Positions 50,161-57,082 of a stretch of DNA of 64,000 nucleotides are shown here, piece after piece. Under the pieces are notes generated by a model, which made no database searches, had not been told where the DNA came from, and saw only the letters and a list, made by a program, of their open reading frames with translations. Numbering within the stretch: the stretch's first letter is position 1; each line of letters opens with the position of its first letter. This stretch comes from SG8-41 sp035649495 (GTDB lineage: Bacteria; Pseudomonadota; Gammaproteobacteria; Burkholderiales; SG8-41): positions 65,090 through 129,089 of the forward strand of contig DASRJL010000110.1 of NCBI GenBank assembly GCA_035649495.1. The letters are read 5' to 3'. A program made the position numbers and the translations under genes.

Positions 50161-52332
50161 CTACTCGAACATCATCCGCTGCTGCCCCACCACGGCCATC
50201 CGCGTCTCGTGCGTGCCCAGCGTGATCGCCGCATCGACCTGCAAGCCACGCGGCAATTGGTGCGCGATGAAAACCATCGTCACCCGCCCCCGGAACTGGT
50301 TCACCGTGCGTGCGAACTGCTCCGCGGTGGGCGCATCGAGGCTGCTCGTCGCCTCGTCGAAGACCAGCACTCTCGGCCTCTTGAGGAGCGCCCGGGCGAT
50401 GGCGATGCGCTGCTTCTGGCCGCCCGAGAGTCCCGCGCCGTGCTCGCCGATCTCGGTCTGATAGCCGTTCGGCAGCGCTTCTATCACTTCGTGTATCTCC
50501 GCGAGCTTGCACGCCTGAACGATCTGCTCGAAGCCGGCCATCGGGTTGGCCAGCGCCAGGTTGTCGTAGATCCGGCCGCTGAAGAGCACCGTTTCCTGCG
50601 GCACGACGCCGAAGTGCTGGCGCAGCTCGTTCGCCGTCATGTGCCGGATGTCGTGGCCGTCCATCAGGATGCTGCCATCGCCCGGCTGATAGAAGCCCTG
50701 GAGGAGTTTCGCGAGCGTGCTCTTGCCGCAACCGGACGGCCCCATCAGCGCCACGCAATGGCCTGGCTCTATGGTCAGGTCGAATTCCCGGTACAGGTAC
50801 GGCAGGTTGTCGGCGTGGCGGAAGGAGAGATTGCGGATTTCGATCCGTCCCTCTCCCGCCGCGGCCTCCCGCGCCGGAATGAGCGAATACGGCTCCGGCG
50901 GCGCGTTCATGACGTCCCCCAGCCGTTTGACCGCGATATCCGCCTGCTGGAACTGCTGCCACAGTCCCACCAGATGCAGCATGGGCTGCGACAGGCGCCC
51001 CGCGAACATCTGGAAAGCAACCAGCATCCCGATGGTGAACTCCTGGGTCGTCATCACCATCCAGGCGCCGACGCACAGTATGGCAAGCGTCAGAAGCTGC
51101 TCCAGCGCACCGGCGGCGACGTTGTAGGTGTTGGAGAGCTGGCGCGTGGCGAAGCCCGCCTGCAGGTACGTCGCGAGGAAATCCCCGAAGCGCCGCTGGA
51201 GCTGCGGCTCGAGCTGCAACGACTTCACCGTTTCCATGCCCGACACGTACTCGGTCAGGAACGCCTGATTGCGAGCGCCGAGCAGGAACTGCTGGTTCAG
51301 GCGCTGCCTCAGGAGCGGCGTGACGGCAAAGCTCAGAAGGACGATCGCGAGCAGCACGGCCACCGTGATCAAGGTGAGCGTCACGCTGTAGTAGAACATG
51401 ATCGCGAGGAAGATCAGCAGGAACGGCACGTCGAGGACCAGCGTCACCGCGGCACTGCTCAGGAACTCGCGTATGGTTTCCACACCGTGCACGCGCGCGA
51501 CCAGCACCCCGGTCGGCCGATGCTCGAAGTAGCGCGGCGGCAGCCTGAAGAGATGCTCGAAGACCTGCGACCCGAGCACCGCGTCGATGCGGTTACCCGT
51601 ATGCAGCACGAGGTACTGCCGCACCCAGCTCATGACCGCGGTGAAGACGATGAAGATCCCGAGGGCAATGCCTATGACGCCCAGGGTCGAGAGCGTATGA
51701 TGGACAATGACCTTGTCGATTACGATCTGGGTGAAAATCGGCGTCGCCAGCGCCATCAACTGGATGGCAAGCGACGCGAGCAGCACGTCGCGCCAGATCG
51801 GCTTATGCCGGAACAGCTCGGGAACGAACCACCGGAAACCGAATGCGGCGCGCTCACCGGGAGCCGCGTCCTCGTCCTTCGCAGCCGGCGCCACCGGGGC
51901 GCACAGGATAACCTTTCCCGCGAATTGCCCGCCGAACGCCTCCAGCTCGGCAGTGGACGACTCCGCCCTGCCGTCCTCGAACCAGGAAATACGGCTAGCG
52001 TCACACTGGGCGACGATCGCCAGCCGGTGCACGGGAACCGTCCGCTCGTGCAGACCATCGGTCGAAGCGGGCGAGAGAATAGCTACGAAGGGCGTGGGCA
52101 GCCCGGACAGTTCGCCCACCCTCGCGTCGCGCACGCCGCTGTTGAATCCGAGGGCGCGGTACGCCTGCTGCAGGACATTCAGATCGTGCGGCGGAGGAAA
52201 TTGCTGGCGCGCCAGATCCGCTGCAAACGGGATGCGATGGAGCTGGCAGATTCCCTGCAGCGCCCACACGAACGTCCCCGGCGAAAAACGGAGATCGACC
52301 GCCACCACGCCCCCTGGTCCGCGAAACGGCAT
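50161..52332 (-). CDS. Type I secretion ABC transporter, RtxB/HlyB-like with C39-like domain
   Basis: A 723-residue exporter. The N-terminal domain (about 1-130) is a C39-like fold without an obvious peptidase Cys, as in HlyB/LapB, so it is a substrate-docking domain. Six membrane helices follow (about 155-440). The ATPase domain has Walker A GPSGCGKST, the LSGGQKQR signature and Walker B VLVFDEATS. It exports RTX-type proteins by a one-step route together with the HlyD protein. No RTX substrate or TolC gene is in the window. The ATG at 52332 (MPFRGPGG) has GGGGAA before it; upstream codons in the same frame were rejected. Confidence 0.92.
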   Translation of the reverse strand: MPFRGPGGVVAVDLRFSPGTFVWALQGICQLHRIPFAADLARQQFPPPHDLNVLQQAYRALGFNSGVRDARVGELSGLPTPFVAILSPASTDGLHERTVPVHRLAIVAQCDASRISWFEDGRAESSTAELEAFGGQFAGKVILCAPVAPAAKDEDAAPGERAAFGFRWFVPELFRHKPIWRDVLLASLAIQLMALATPIFTQIVIDKVIVHHTLSTLGVIGIALGIFIVFTAVMSWVRQYLVLHTGNRIDAVLGSQVFEHLFRLPPRYFEHRPTGVLVARVHGVETIREFLSSAAVTLVLDVPFLLIFLAIMFYYSVTLTLITVAVLLAIVLLSFAVTPLLRQRLNQQFLLGARNQAFLTEYVSGMETVKSLQLEPQLQRRFGDFLATYLQAGFATRQLSNTYNVAAGALEQLLTLAILCVGAWMVMTTQEFTIGMLVAFQMFAGRLSQPMLHLVGLWQQFQQADIAVKRLGDVMNAPPEPYSLIPAREAAAGEGRIEIRNLSFRHADNLPYLYREFDLTIEPGHCVALMGPSGCGKSTLAKLLQGFYQPGDGSILMDGHDIRHMTANELRQHFGVVPQETVLFSGRIYDNLALANPMAGFEQIVQACKLAEIHEVIEALPNGYQTEIGEHGAGLSGGQKQRIAIARALLKRPRVLVFDEATSSLDAPTAEQFARTVNQFRGRVTMVFIAHQLPRGLQVDAAITLGTHETRMAVVGQQRMMFE

Positions 52333-52446
52333 TTCCCCGGAGCCGCCGTTTCCGACACTTGAACGTTGCCGCTTTTTTCTCCCCCTATTCTGCCTCAGCG
52401 GCGGCCCTTGCAATACTTTTTTTCCTCCCCATAATTGAACGAATCC

Positions 52447-52465
52447 TGTCAGGAAAATCCTGACA
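52447..52465. promoter_or_regulatory. Perfect palindrome TGTCAGGA-AAA-TCCTGACA, candidate operator
   Basis: Eight-bp perfect inverted repeat arms (52447-52454 and 52458-52465) around AAA in the divergent gap between the type I secretion operon and ygfZ. A TTGAAC element lies just upstream at about 52434. The site is well placed to control one or both genes. No regulator gene is adjacent, and the sequence does not match a motif I can name with confidence. Confidence 0.5.
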
Positions 52466-52509
52466 CGACTTCAGATTCTGGTAACGCGGTTCCGCATAAT
52501 TTCCTGTTT

Positions 52510-53439
52510 ATGCCCAAGTATTGCGAGCTGGCCGATTACGGGTTGATTGGATACTCCGGCGACGATGCCCGGACGTTTCTCCACAACCAGCTCACCTGCG
52601 ACGTCGAGGCGCTCGATGTACGGCGCAGCGCCTACGGCAGCTACTGCACGCCCAAGGGGCGGATCCTGGCGACGTTCCTCCTGTGGCGGACGGCGGAGGG
52701 CTACACCATGCAGCTTCCCGCCACGTTGCGCGAATCGATACAGAAGCGGCTGGCGATGTACGTGCTGCGGTCGAAAGTGAAAGTCGAAGATGTGGGACCG
52801 CGATACACGATCGCGGGCGTATCCGGCGCGGATGCGACTTCTCATCTGCAACGGATATTTGGCGCGGTCCCGCCAAATGAACACCAATTGATAGCGACAT
52901 CGGATGCGACGGTAGTTCGCCTGCCAGGAGCACGCTACGAGGTCCTGCTTCCCAAAGACAGTGATCCGGCGACTGTGGAGAAATTGAAAACCGGCACGGA
53001 CCTCATGTCGCCGGATCACTGGAGTTGGCTCGACATCCGCGCGGGCGTGCCCGTGATCACACCGCCTACCCAGGAGCAGTTCGTGCCCCAGATGGTGAAC
53101 ATGGATCTCATCGGCGGCTTGAGCTTCAGCAAGGGGTGCTATCCCGGGCAGGAAATCGTCGCGCGCACGCATTTTCTCGGACGGCTCAAGCAGCGCATGT
53201 ACCTCGCGCATCTCTCGGCGGGTGAGCCCCGGCCGGGGGACAAGCTCTACAGCGCGGACCTCGGCAGCCAGGCAAGCGGTACGATCGTGAATGCCGCGCC
53301 GGCTCCCGAAGGCGGTTTCGACGCACTGGCGGCCATGCAGATCGCAGCCGCGAAGAGCGACGCCGTGCATTGGAAGGCACCCGACGGGCCGGAGCTTAAG
53401 TTGCTGCCGCTGCCCTATGAAGTGACCAGTGACCAGTGA
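52510..53439 (+). CDS. ygfZ: tRNA-modifying/Fe-S repair folate-binding protein YgfZ
   Basis: A 309-residue GcvT-like protein. The YgfZ signature KGCYPGQE is at 208-215, with the conserved Cys. YgfZ binds folate and assists Fe-S enzyme repair and tRNA thiolation. Translation from ATG 52510 (MPKYCELADYG) is preferred to the upstream frame, which runs through the palindromic promoter region. The last six codons (EVTSDQ) and the stop come from a GTGACCA heptamer array, so the natural C-terminus may have been rewritten by repeat insertion. Confidence 0.9.
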   Translation: MPKYCELADYGLIGYSGDDARTFLHNQLTCDVEALDVRRSAYGSYCTPKGRILATFLLWRTAEGYTMQLPATLRESIQKRLAMYVLRSKVKVEDVGPRYTIAGVSGADATSHLQRIFGAVPPNEHQLIATSDATVVRLPGARYEVLLPKDSDPATVEKLKTGTDLMSPDHWSWLDIRAGVPVITPPTQEQFVPQMVNMDLIGGLSFSKGCYPGQEIVARTHFLGRLKQRMYLAHLSAGEPRPGDKLYSADLGSQASGTIVNAAPAPEGGFDALAAMQIAAAKSDAVHWKAPDGPELKLLPLPYEVTSDQ

Positions 53440-53572
53440 CCAGTGACCAGTGACCAGTGACCAGTGACCAGTGACGGACTACTGTCGCACCGGAAGTTCG
53501 CTGCGGAACCAGTGACCGGTCACCGGCGCACGCGCATGGTCACTGGCGTACGCGCACGGTCACTGGTCACGG
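53421..53572. repeat. Eight-unit heptamer array (AGTGACC) with inverted partner
   Basis: AGTGACC repeats seven times perfectly plus a final AGTGACG (53421-53476). Opposite-orientation copies follow at 53508-53572 (GGTCACTGG-type), including a 20-base unit repeated with two changes (GGCGCACGCGCATGGTCACT, then GGCGTACGCGCACGGTCACT). The array supplies the stop codon of ygfZ on the plus strand and the stop of the convergent trxC gene on the minus strand. Confidence 0.9.
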
Positions 53573-54004
53573 GAGATTTGATTCGATCCACGCGACCAGC
53601 CGCGCTGCATCCATCGCGCCGGACTGCCGCGCGATTTCCTGCCCCCTCCTGAATGCGATCAGCGTAGGTATGCCGCGAATCCCGTAGCGTCCCGCAATCT
53701 CCGGCTCCGCGTCGGTGTCGAGCTTGGCCAACCGCACGCGCGGTTCGAGCCGCGCGGCGGCCTGCTCGTACGCCGGCGCCATCATCCTGCACGGCCCGCA
53801 CCAGTCGGCCCAGAAATCGACCACGAGCGGGAGATCGTTCGACTGGAGATGGCGGTCGAAGCTTTCGCGGGTAAGCGCAAAGGGGTGTCCGGAAAACAGC
53901 GCCTGCTTGCAGCTGCCGCACCTGGCGCCGTCGGCCATGCGCTCGGTCGCTACCCGGTTCGTTGCCTGGCAATGGGCACAAACGACGTGTATGGCGTTGC
54001 TCAT
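53567..54004 (-). CDS. trxC: Thioredoxin 2 (TrxC) with N-terminal zinc ribbon
   Basis: A 145-residue cytoplasmic thioredoxin. The N-terminal zinc ribbon has C9, C12, C29 and C32; the active site WCGPC is at 68-72; the GIPT cis-Pro segment follows. TrxC reduces disulfides, notably under oxidative stress. ATG 54004 gives the normal family length; the much longer upstream frame overlaps the divergent DUF4936 gene and is rejected. The stop TGA lies in a heptamer repeat unit. Confidence 0.93.
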   Translation of the reverse strand: MSNAIHVVCAHCQATNRVATERMADGARCGSCKQALFSGHPFALTRESFDRHLQSNDLPLVVDFWADWCGPCRMMAPAYEQAAARLEPRVRLAKLDTDAEPEIAGRYGIRGIPTLIAFRRGQEIARQSGAMDAARLVAWIESNLP

Positions 54005-54076
54005 CAGAGGAGTCCGGCTGTGAACCTTACATATATGGGCGCGGGACTCGCAAAAAAAGGGGTAGGATGCGTCTCG

Positions 54077-54373
54077 ATGGCGCTTTCCTTCTACATCTAT
54101 TACCGCGTTCAGCCGGAGAAGGCGGCGGCGTGCGAGCCGGCGGTGCAAGCGATGCTGTCCGCCGTTCGCGCAGCAACAGGCACGACCGGCCACCTGATGA
54201 AAAAGCGCGGCGAGCCCAACCTCTGGATGGAGGTGTACGAAGGCGTCACGGATGACGCGAAATTCGAATGGGAGCTGGCGGATGCCGCCGGCCGGGCCGG
54301 GATCCAGGCATTCCTCCTCCCCGGATCCGGACGTCACATCGAATGCTTCGAAGAGGTGACTCGTGACTCGTGA
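54077..54373 (+). CDS. DUF4936 family protein
   Basis: A 98-residue soluble protein starting SFYIYYRVQPEKAAACEPAV, with the conserved KKRGEPNLWMEVYEGV segment that marks DUF4936 in betaproteobacteria. Its function is unknown; the family is commonly found between ygfZ and an NRDE-family gene, as here. The C-terminus (EEVTRDS) and stop codon are encoded by GTGACTC heptamer repeats. The gap to the divergent trxC is 72 bases and includes possible promoters for both genes. Confidence 0.85.
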   Translation: MALSFYIYYRVQPEKAAACEPAVQAMLSAVRAATGTTGHLMKKRGEPNLWMEVYEGVTDDAKFEWELADAAGRAGIQAFLLPGSGRHIECFEEVTRDS

Positions 54374-54425
54374 CTCGTCCCACCCAGCCACAGCACCCGT
54401 CACGTGTCACGTGTCACGTGTCATT
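54356..54425. repeat. Inverted heptamer arrays GTGACTC x 3 / GTCACGT x 3
   Basis: Three GTGACTC units (54356-54376) overlap the 3' end of DUF4936. Three GTCACGT units (54399-54419) and a degenerate fourth follow in opposite orientation before the NRDE gene. The GTGAC cores can pair with GTCAC in a stem with two-base mismatches. Confidence 0.85.
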
Positions 54426-54436
54426 TCTTTGCTCGC

Positions 54437-55264
54437 ATGTGCCTGATCCTCCTCGCCTGGCGCTCCCATCCCCGCTACCCGCTGGTGTTCGCGGGCAATC
54501 GCGACGAGTCCTACGACCGCCCGAGCGCTCCGGCCGAGTTCTGGCGCGACGACGCGCGCATCTACGGCGGGCGCGATCTGGAGCAAGGCGGTACCTGGCT
54601 GGGACTCTCGCGCTCCGGCCGAATCGCGGCAGTCACCAACTATCGCGAACGTCCGAAGATCGGGAAAATGCCCCGCTCGCGGGGCGAGCTGACTGCGCGG
54701 TTCCTGCGCGGCAACGATACCCCCGCCGCTTATCTCGAGCAGGTGGCGCGGTCGGCGGGTGAATACGGTCCGTTCAGCCTGTTCGTAGGCAATGGTGAAG
54801 GCCTCTGGTACTCCTCCAACCGCGCCGAGCCGAATGGATCTGAACCCCCATTCCGCGAGGTGGCAGCCGGCGTGTACGGCCTGAGCAATCACTTGCTCGA
54901 CACGCCGTGGCTCAAGGTCACGAGCGGCAAGCAGCGTCTCGCGCGCCTGCTCGGCGCCGCCGAGGCGCCACTCATCGCCGGCTTGTTCGATATCCTGAGC
55001 GACCGGGACCCGGCTCCCGAGACGGAACTCCCCGACACCGGCGTCGGCGCCCGGCGCGAGCGCGAGCTGTCCCCGTTGTTCATCGCCGGCGAGCACTACG
55101 GCACCCGGGCATCGACGGTCGTGTTGATCGACCGCGATCAAAACGTGCTTTTCGTAGAGCGCCGATTCGGTCCGCGCGGCGAGCCGCTGGGGGCTACCGA
55201 AAAGCGCTTCGCGCTGGATAGAACAGCAATGGAATCACAGATAAACGCAGATACACGCAGATAA
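54437..55264 (+). CDS. NRDE/TANGO2-family protein
   Basis: A 275-residue protein beginning MCLILLAWRSHPRYPLVFAGNRDESYDRPSAP, with the NRDE signature and a Cys immediately after the initiator Met, as in N-terminal-nucleophile-like TANGO2 homologues. TANGO2 proteins have been linked to heme or lipid handling. The start ATG 54437 is required for that N-terminus. The C-terminal residues (SQINADTRR) and stop are written by a repeat with a roughly 10-bp period (ACGCAGATA). Confidence 0.88.
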   Translation: MCLILLAWRSHPRYPLVFAGNRDESYDRPSAPAEFWRDDARIYGGRDLEQGGTWLGLSRSGRIAAVTNYRERPKIGKMPRSRGELTARFLRGNDTPAAYLEQVARSAGEYGPFSLFVGNGEGLWYSSNRAEPNGSEPPFREVAAGVYGLSNHLLDTPWLKVTSGKQRLARLLGAAEAPLIAGLFDILSDRDPAPETELPDTGVGARRERELSPLFIAGEHYGTRASTVVLIDRDQNVLFVERRFGPRGEPLGATEKRFALDRTAMESQINADTRR

Positions 55265-55396
55265 GGTCAAGAACATTTGCCACGGAATCACACGGAAGTA
55301 CACGGACAACACCACGACGTTGGTCAAATTTCCGTGTGTGGCCGTGTGTGTCCGTGGCTAAAATGCCTTGCTTTATCGGTGTTCATCCGCGGCTAG
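55234..55396. repeat. Nested inverted repeats with about 10-bp period between NRDE and GNAT genes
   Basis: Outer pair: ACGCAGATA-type units (55234-55264) and TATCGGTGTTCATCCGCGG on the opposite side (55372-55396). Inner pair: CACGGAATCA, CACGGAAGTA, CACGGACAAC (55281-55310) and CCGTGTGTGG, CCGTGTGTGT, CCGTGGC (55332-55358). The outer units encode the C-termini of both flanking convergent genes. Confidence 0.85.
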
Positions 55397-55825
55397 AACT
55401 TTTGTCATTGCGAAGTGGGGAATGCCCGCTTCCATGAATTCCTCGCCCTCTGCGACGAACCCGTGCTTCTCATAGAATCCCATGGCGTGGGTCTGGGCGT
55501 GTAACCTCGCCACTTCGTGCCGCGCTTCCCGGGCGAGTTGCAGCAGCCGGCTCAACAACGCGCTGCCGATTCCACCGCCGCGCCACTCCTTCAAGACCGC
55601 CATGCGGCCGATGTGGCCGTCGCGGAGCAAACGCCCCGTTCCGATGGGGGTTCCGTCCGCGGCCAGGGCGACAACGTGGCGGCTGTGGGGGTCTTCCGCG
55701 TCCCATTCCTCCTCTGCCGGGACGTGCTGCTCCTCGACGAAGACCTTGAAGCGCACGGCCTCCAGGGCATTCCGACCGGTCGTCCAGCCGACTTCCCGGA
55801 TGGTGTACAGAGGCTTCGTGTTCAT
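55373..55825 (-). CDS. GNAT-family N-acetyltransferase
   Basis: A 150-residue GNAT. The acetyl-CoA motif A is RMAVLKEWRGGGIGSALLSRLLQLAR, followed by HAQTHAMGFYEKHGFVAEGEEF, as in YitH/ElaA-like proteins. The substrate is unknown. Two Met codons at 55834 and 55825 could be the start; the longer upstream frame was rejected. The C-terminus AADEHR and stop come from the decamer repeat. It converges on the NRDE gene. Confidence 0.88.
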   Translation of the reverse strand: MNTKPLYTIREVGWTTGRNALEAVRFKVFVEEQHVPAEEEWDAEDPHSRHVVALAADGTPIGTGRLLRDGHIGRMAVLKEWRGGGIGSALLSRLLQLAREARHEVARLHAQTHAMGFYEKHGFVAEGEEFMEAGIPHFAMTKVLAADEHR

Positions 55826-55897
55826 GGCAGGCATTATAGAATTAGTGCCGGGACCCGGACGCTGCGCGCCGCGCCTGTAATCGGGAATGATGAAGGA

Positions 55898-57082
55898 ATG
55901 CAGAACCTCTGGAACGAAGCCGAAGCAGCCACCTGCAAGGGCATACTGGGCCCGCGCGTCTACACTTCGCGCCTGCTGGCACGGGACAAGTCCCTCATGC
56001 TGCACGGTGGCGGCGGCACCTCGCTGAAGAGCAAGCCTGCTTCTGAGGAAGTGCTTTTCGTGAAAGGCAGCGGCCGCGATCTCAATCGCGTCGAGGCAGC
56101 CGATTTCGTCCCGCTGGACCTGGCAAGAACGCGCGCGTTGCTCGAGCGCGCAACGCCGCACAATGGCGCAATGGCGAGCGAGATCGAGCGCTGCGTTATA
56201 GGGACCTCGACGATACGCCCCTCCATCGAAACGATGCTGCACGCGGCGCTACCCTGCAAGTACGTCGAGCACACGCACGCGGACAGTATCCTCGCGGTGG
56301 CCAACGTCGAGAATGGCGAGCGGGTCCTGGCCGACCTCTATGGCGACCTGGCGCCGACGGTCGGCCATCGCGATTCCGGCCTCGAGTTGGCGCGCGCCTG
56401 TCGCGAGACGTTCGAGAAACACGGAACCGCGCGCACGATCGGGCTCATCCTGCGCTTCCACGGGGCCGTGGCGTTCGGCGACTCCGCGCGCGCATCCTAC
56501 GAGAACATGCTGCGGCTCGCGTCCATGGCCGAGGACTATCTCAAGTCCCGCGGCGCGTGGGAGATCCGCAGCCCGGGATCGCCGCCCTCTCCCGTCGATG
56601 AAGGCGCGCTGTCGGCGCTGCAGGCCGAGGTCTCGCACGCCGCGGGCTGCACGCTCGCCGTGCACTGCGCCCGCGACCCGCTCACCCTGGCGTTCGTCCG
56701 GCGGGACGATCTCCTCACCGTATCGCAGCAGGGTCCGGCGACCCCGCAGCGCGCTTTCTTCACCAGGCGCGTGCCGCTCGTCGGACGCGATGTTGCCGGC
56801 TACGTCCGGCGCTATCGGGACTATCTCGAGCGCTATCTGGGCAGCGCCGCCGCAAGCCGGATGGATAGCGCGCCGCGCATCGTGCTCGATCCCGCGCTGG
56901 GCCTCTGTGCTTTCGCAGCCGATGCGCAGGGCGCCGCCACCGCGGCCGAAGTCTACCGGCACGATATCGAGATCATCTCGCGGGCGAGCGCCCATGGCGT
57001 CTACCGCTCGGCGCCCGAAGCCGCGGTCGCCCTCGCCGAGATGGAATACGGCGCATCGGGGCATCAGGGTACCACCGAATGA
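55898..57082 (+). CDS. Class II aldolase/adducin-domain protein (stand-alone)
   Basis: A 394-residue protein homologous to the aldolase half of the next gene. The zinc-ligand motif is HTHADS (EHTHADSILAV), with FHGAVAFG further on in place of the usual NHGIFSFG. Class II aldolases cleave sugar-1-phosphates to dihydroxyacetone phosphate and an aldehyde. It starts at ATG 55898 after GAAGGA and overlaps the next start by four bases (ATGA), so the two are translationally coupled. It appears to be a duplicate that lacks the dehydrogenase half; it may form a hetero-complex or have diverged in substrate. Confidence 0.85.
   Translation: MQNLWNEAEAATCKGILGPRVYTSRLLARDKSLMLHGGGGTSLKSKPASEEVLFVKGSGRDLNRVEAADFVPLDLARTRALLERATPHNGAMASEIERCVIGTSTIRPSIETMLHAALPCKYVEHTHADSILAVANVENGERVLADLYGDLAPTVGHRDSGLELARACRETFEKHGTARTIGLILRFHGAVAFGDSARASYENMLRLASMAEDYLKSRGAWEIRSPGSPPSPVDEGALSALQAEVSHAAGCTLAVHCARDPLTLAFVRRDDLLTVSQQGPATPQRAFFTRRVPLVGRDVAGYVRRYRDYLERYLGSAAASRMDSAPRIVLDPALGLCAFAADAQGAATAAEVYRHDIEIISRASAHGVYRSAPEAAVALAEMEYGASGHQGTTE

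Noticed and set aside
50209..52362. 717-residue open frame on the plus strand across the ABC exporter
   Set aside because: It is the mirror of the type I secretion ABC gene and has no recognisable domain.
53421..53476. CRISPR-like array
   Set aside because: Units are only 7 bp and contiguous with no spacers; no cas genes are seen. It is a simple tandem repeat.
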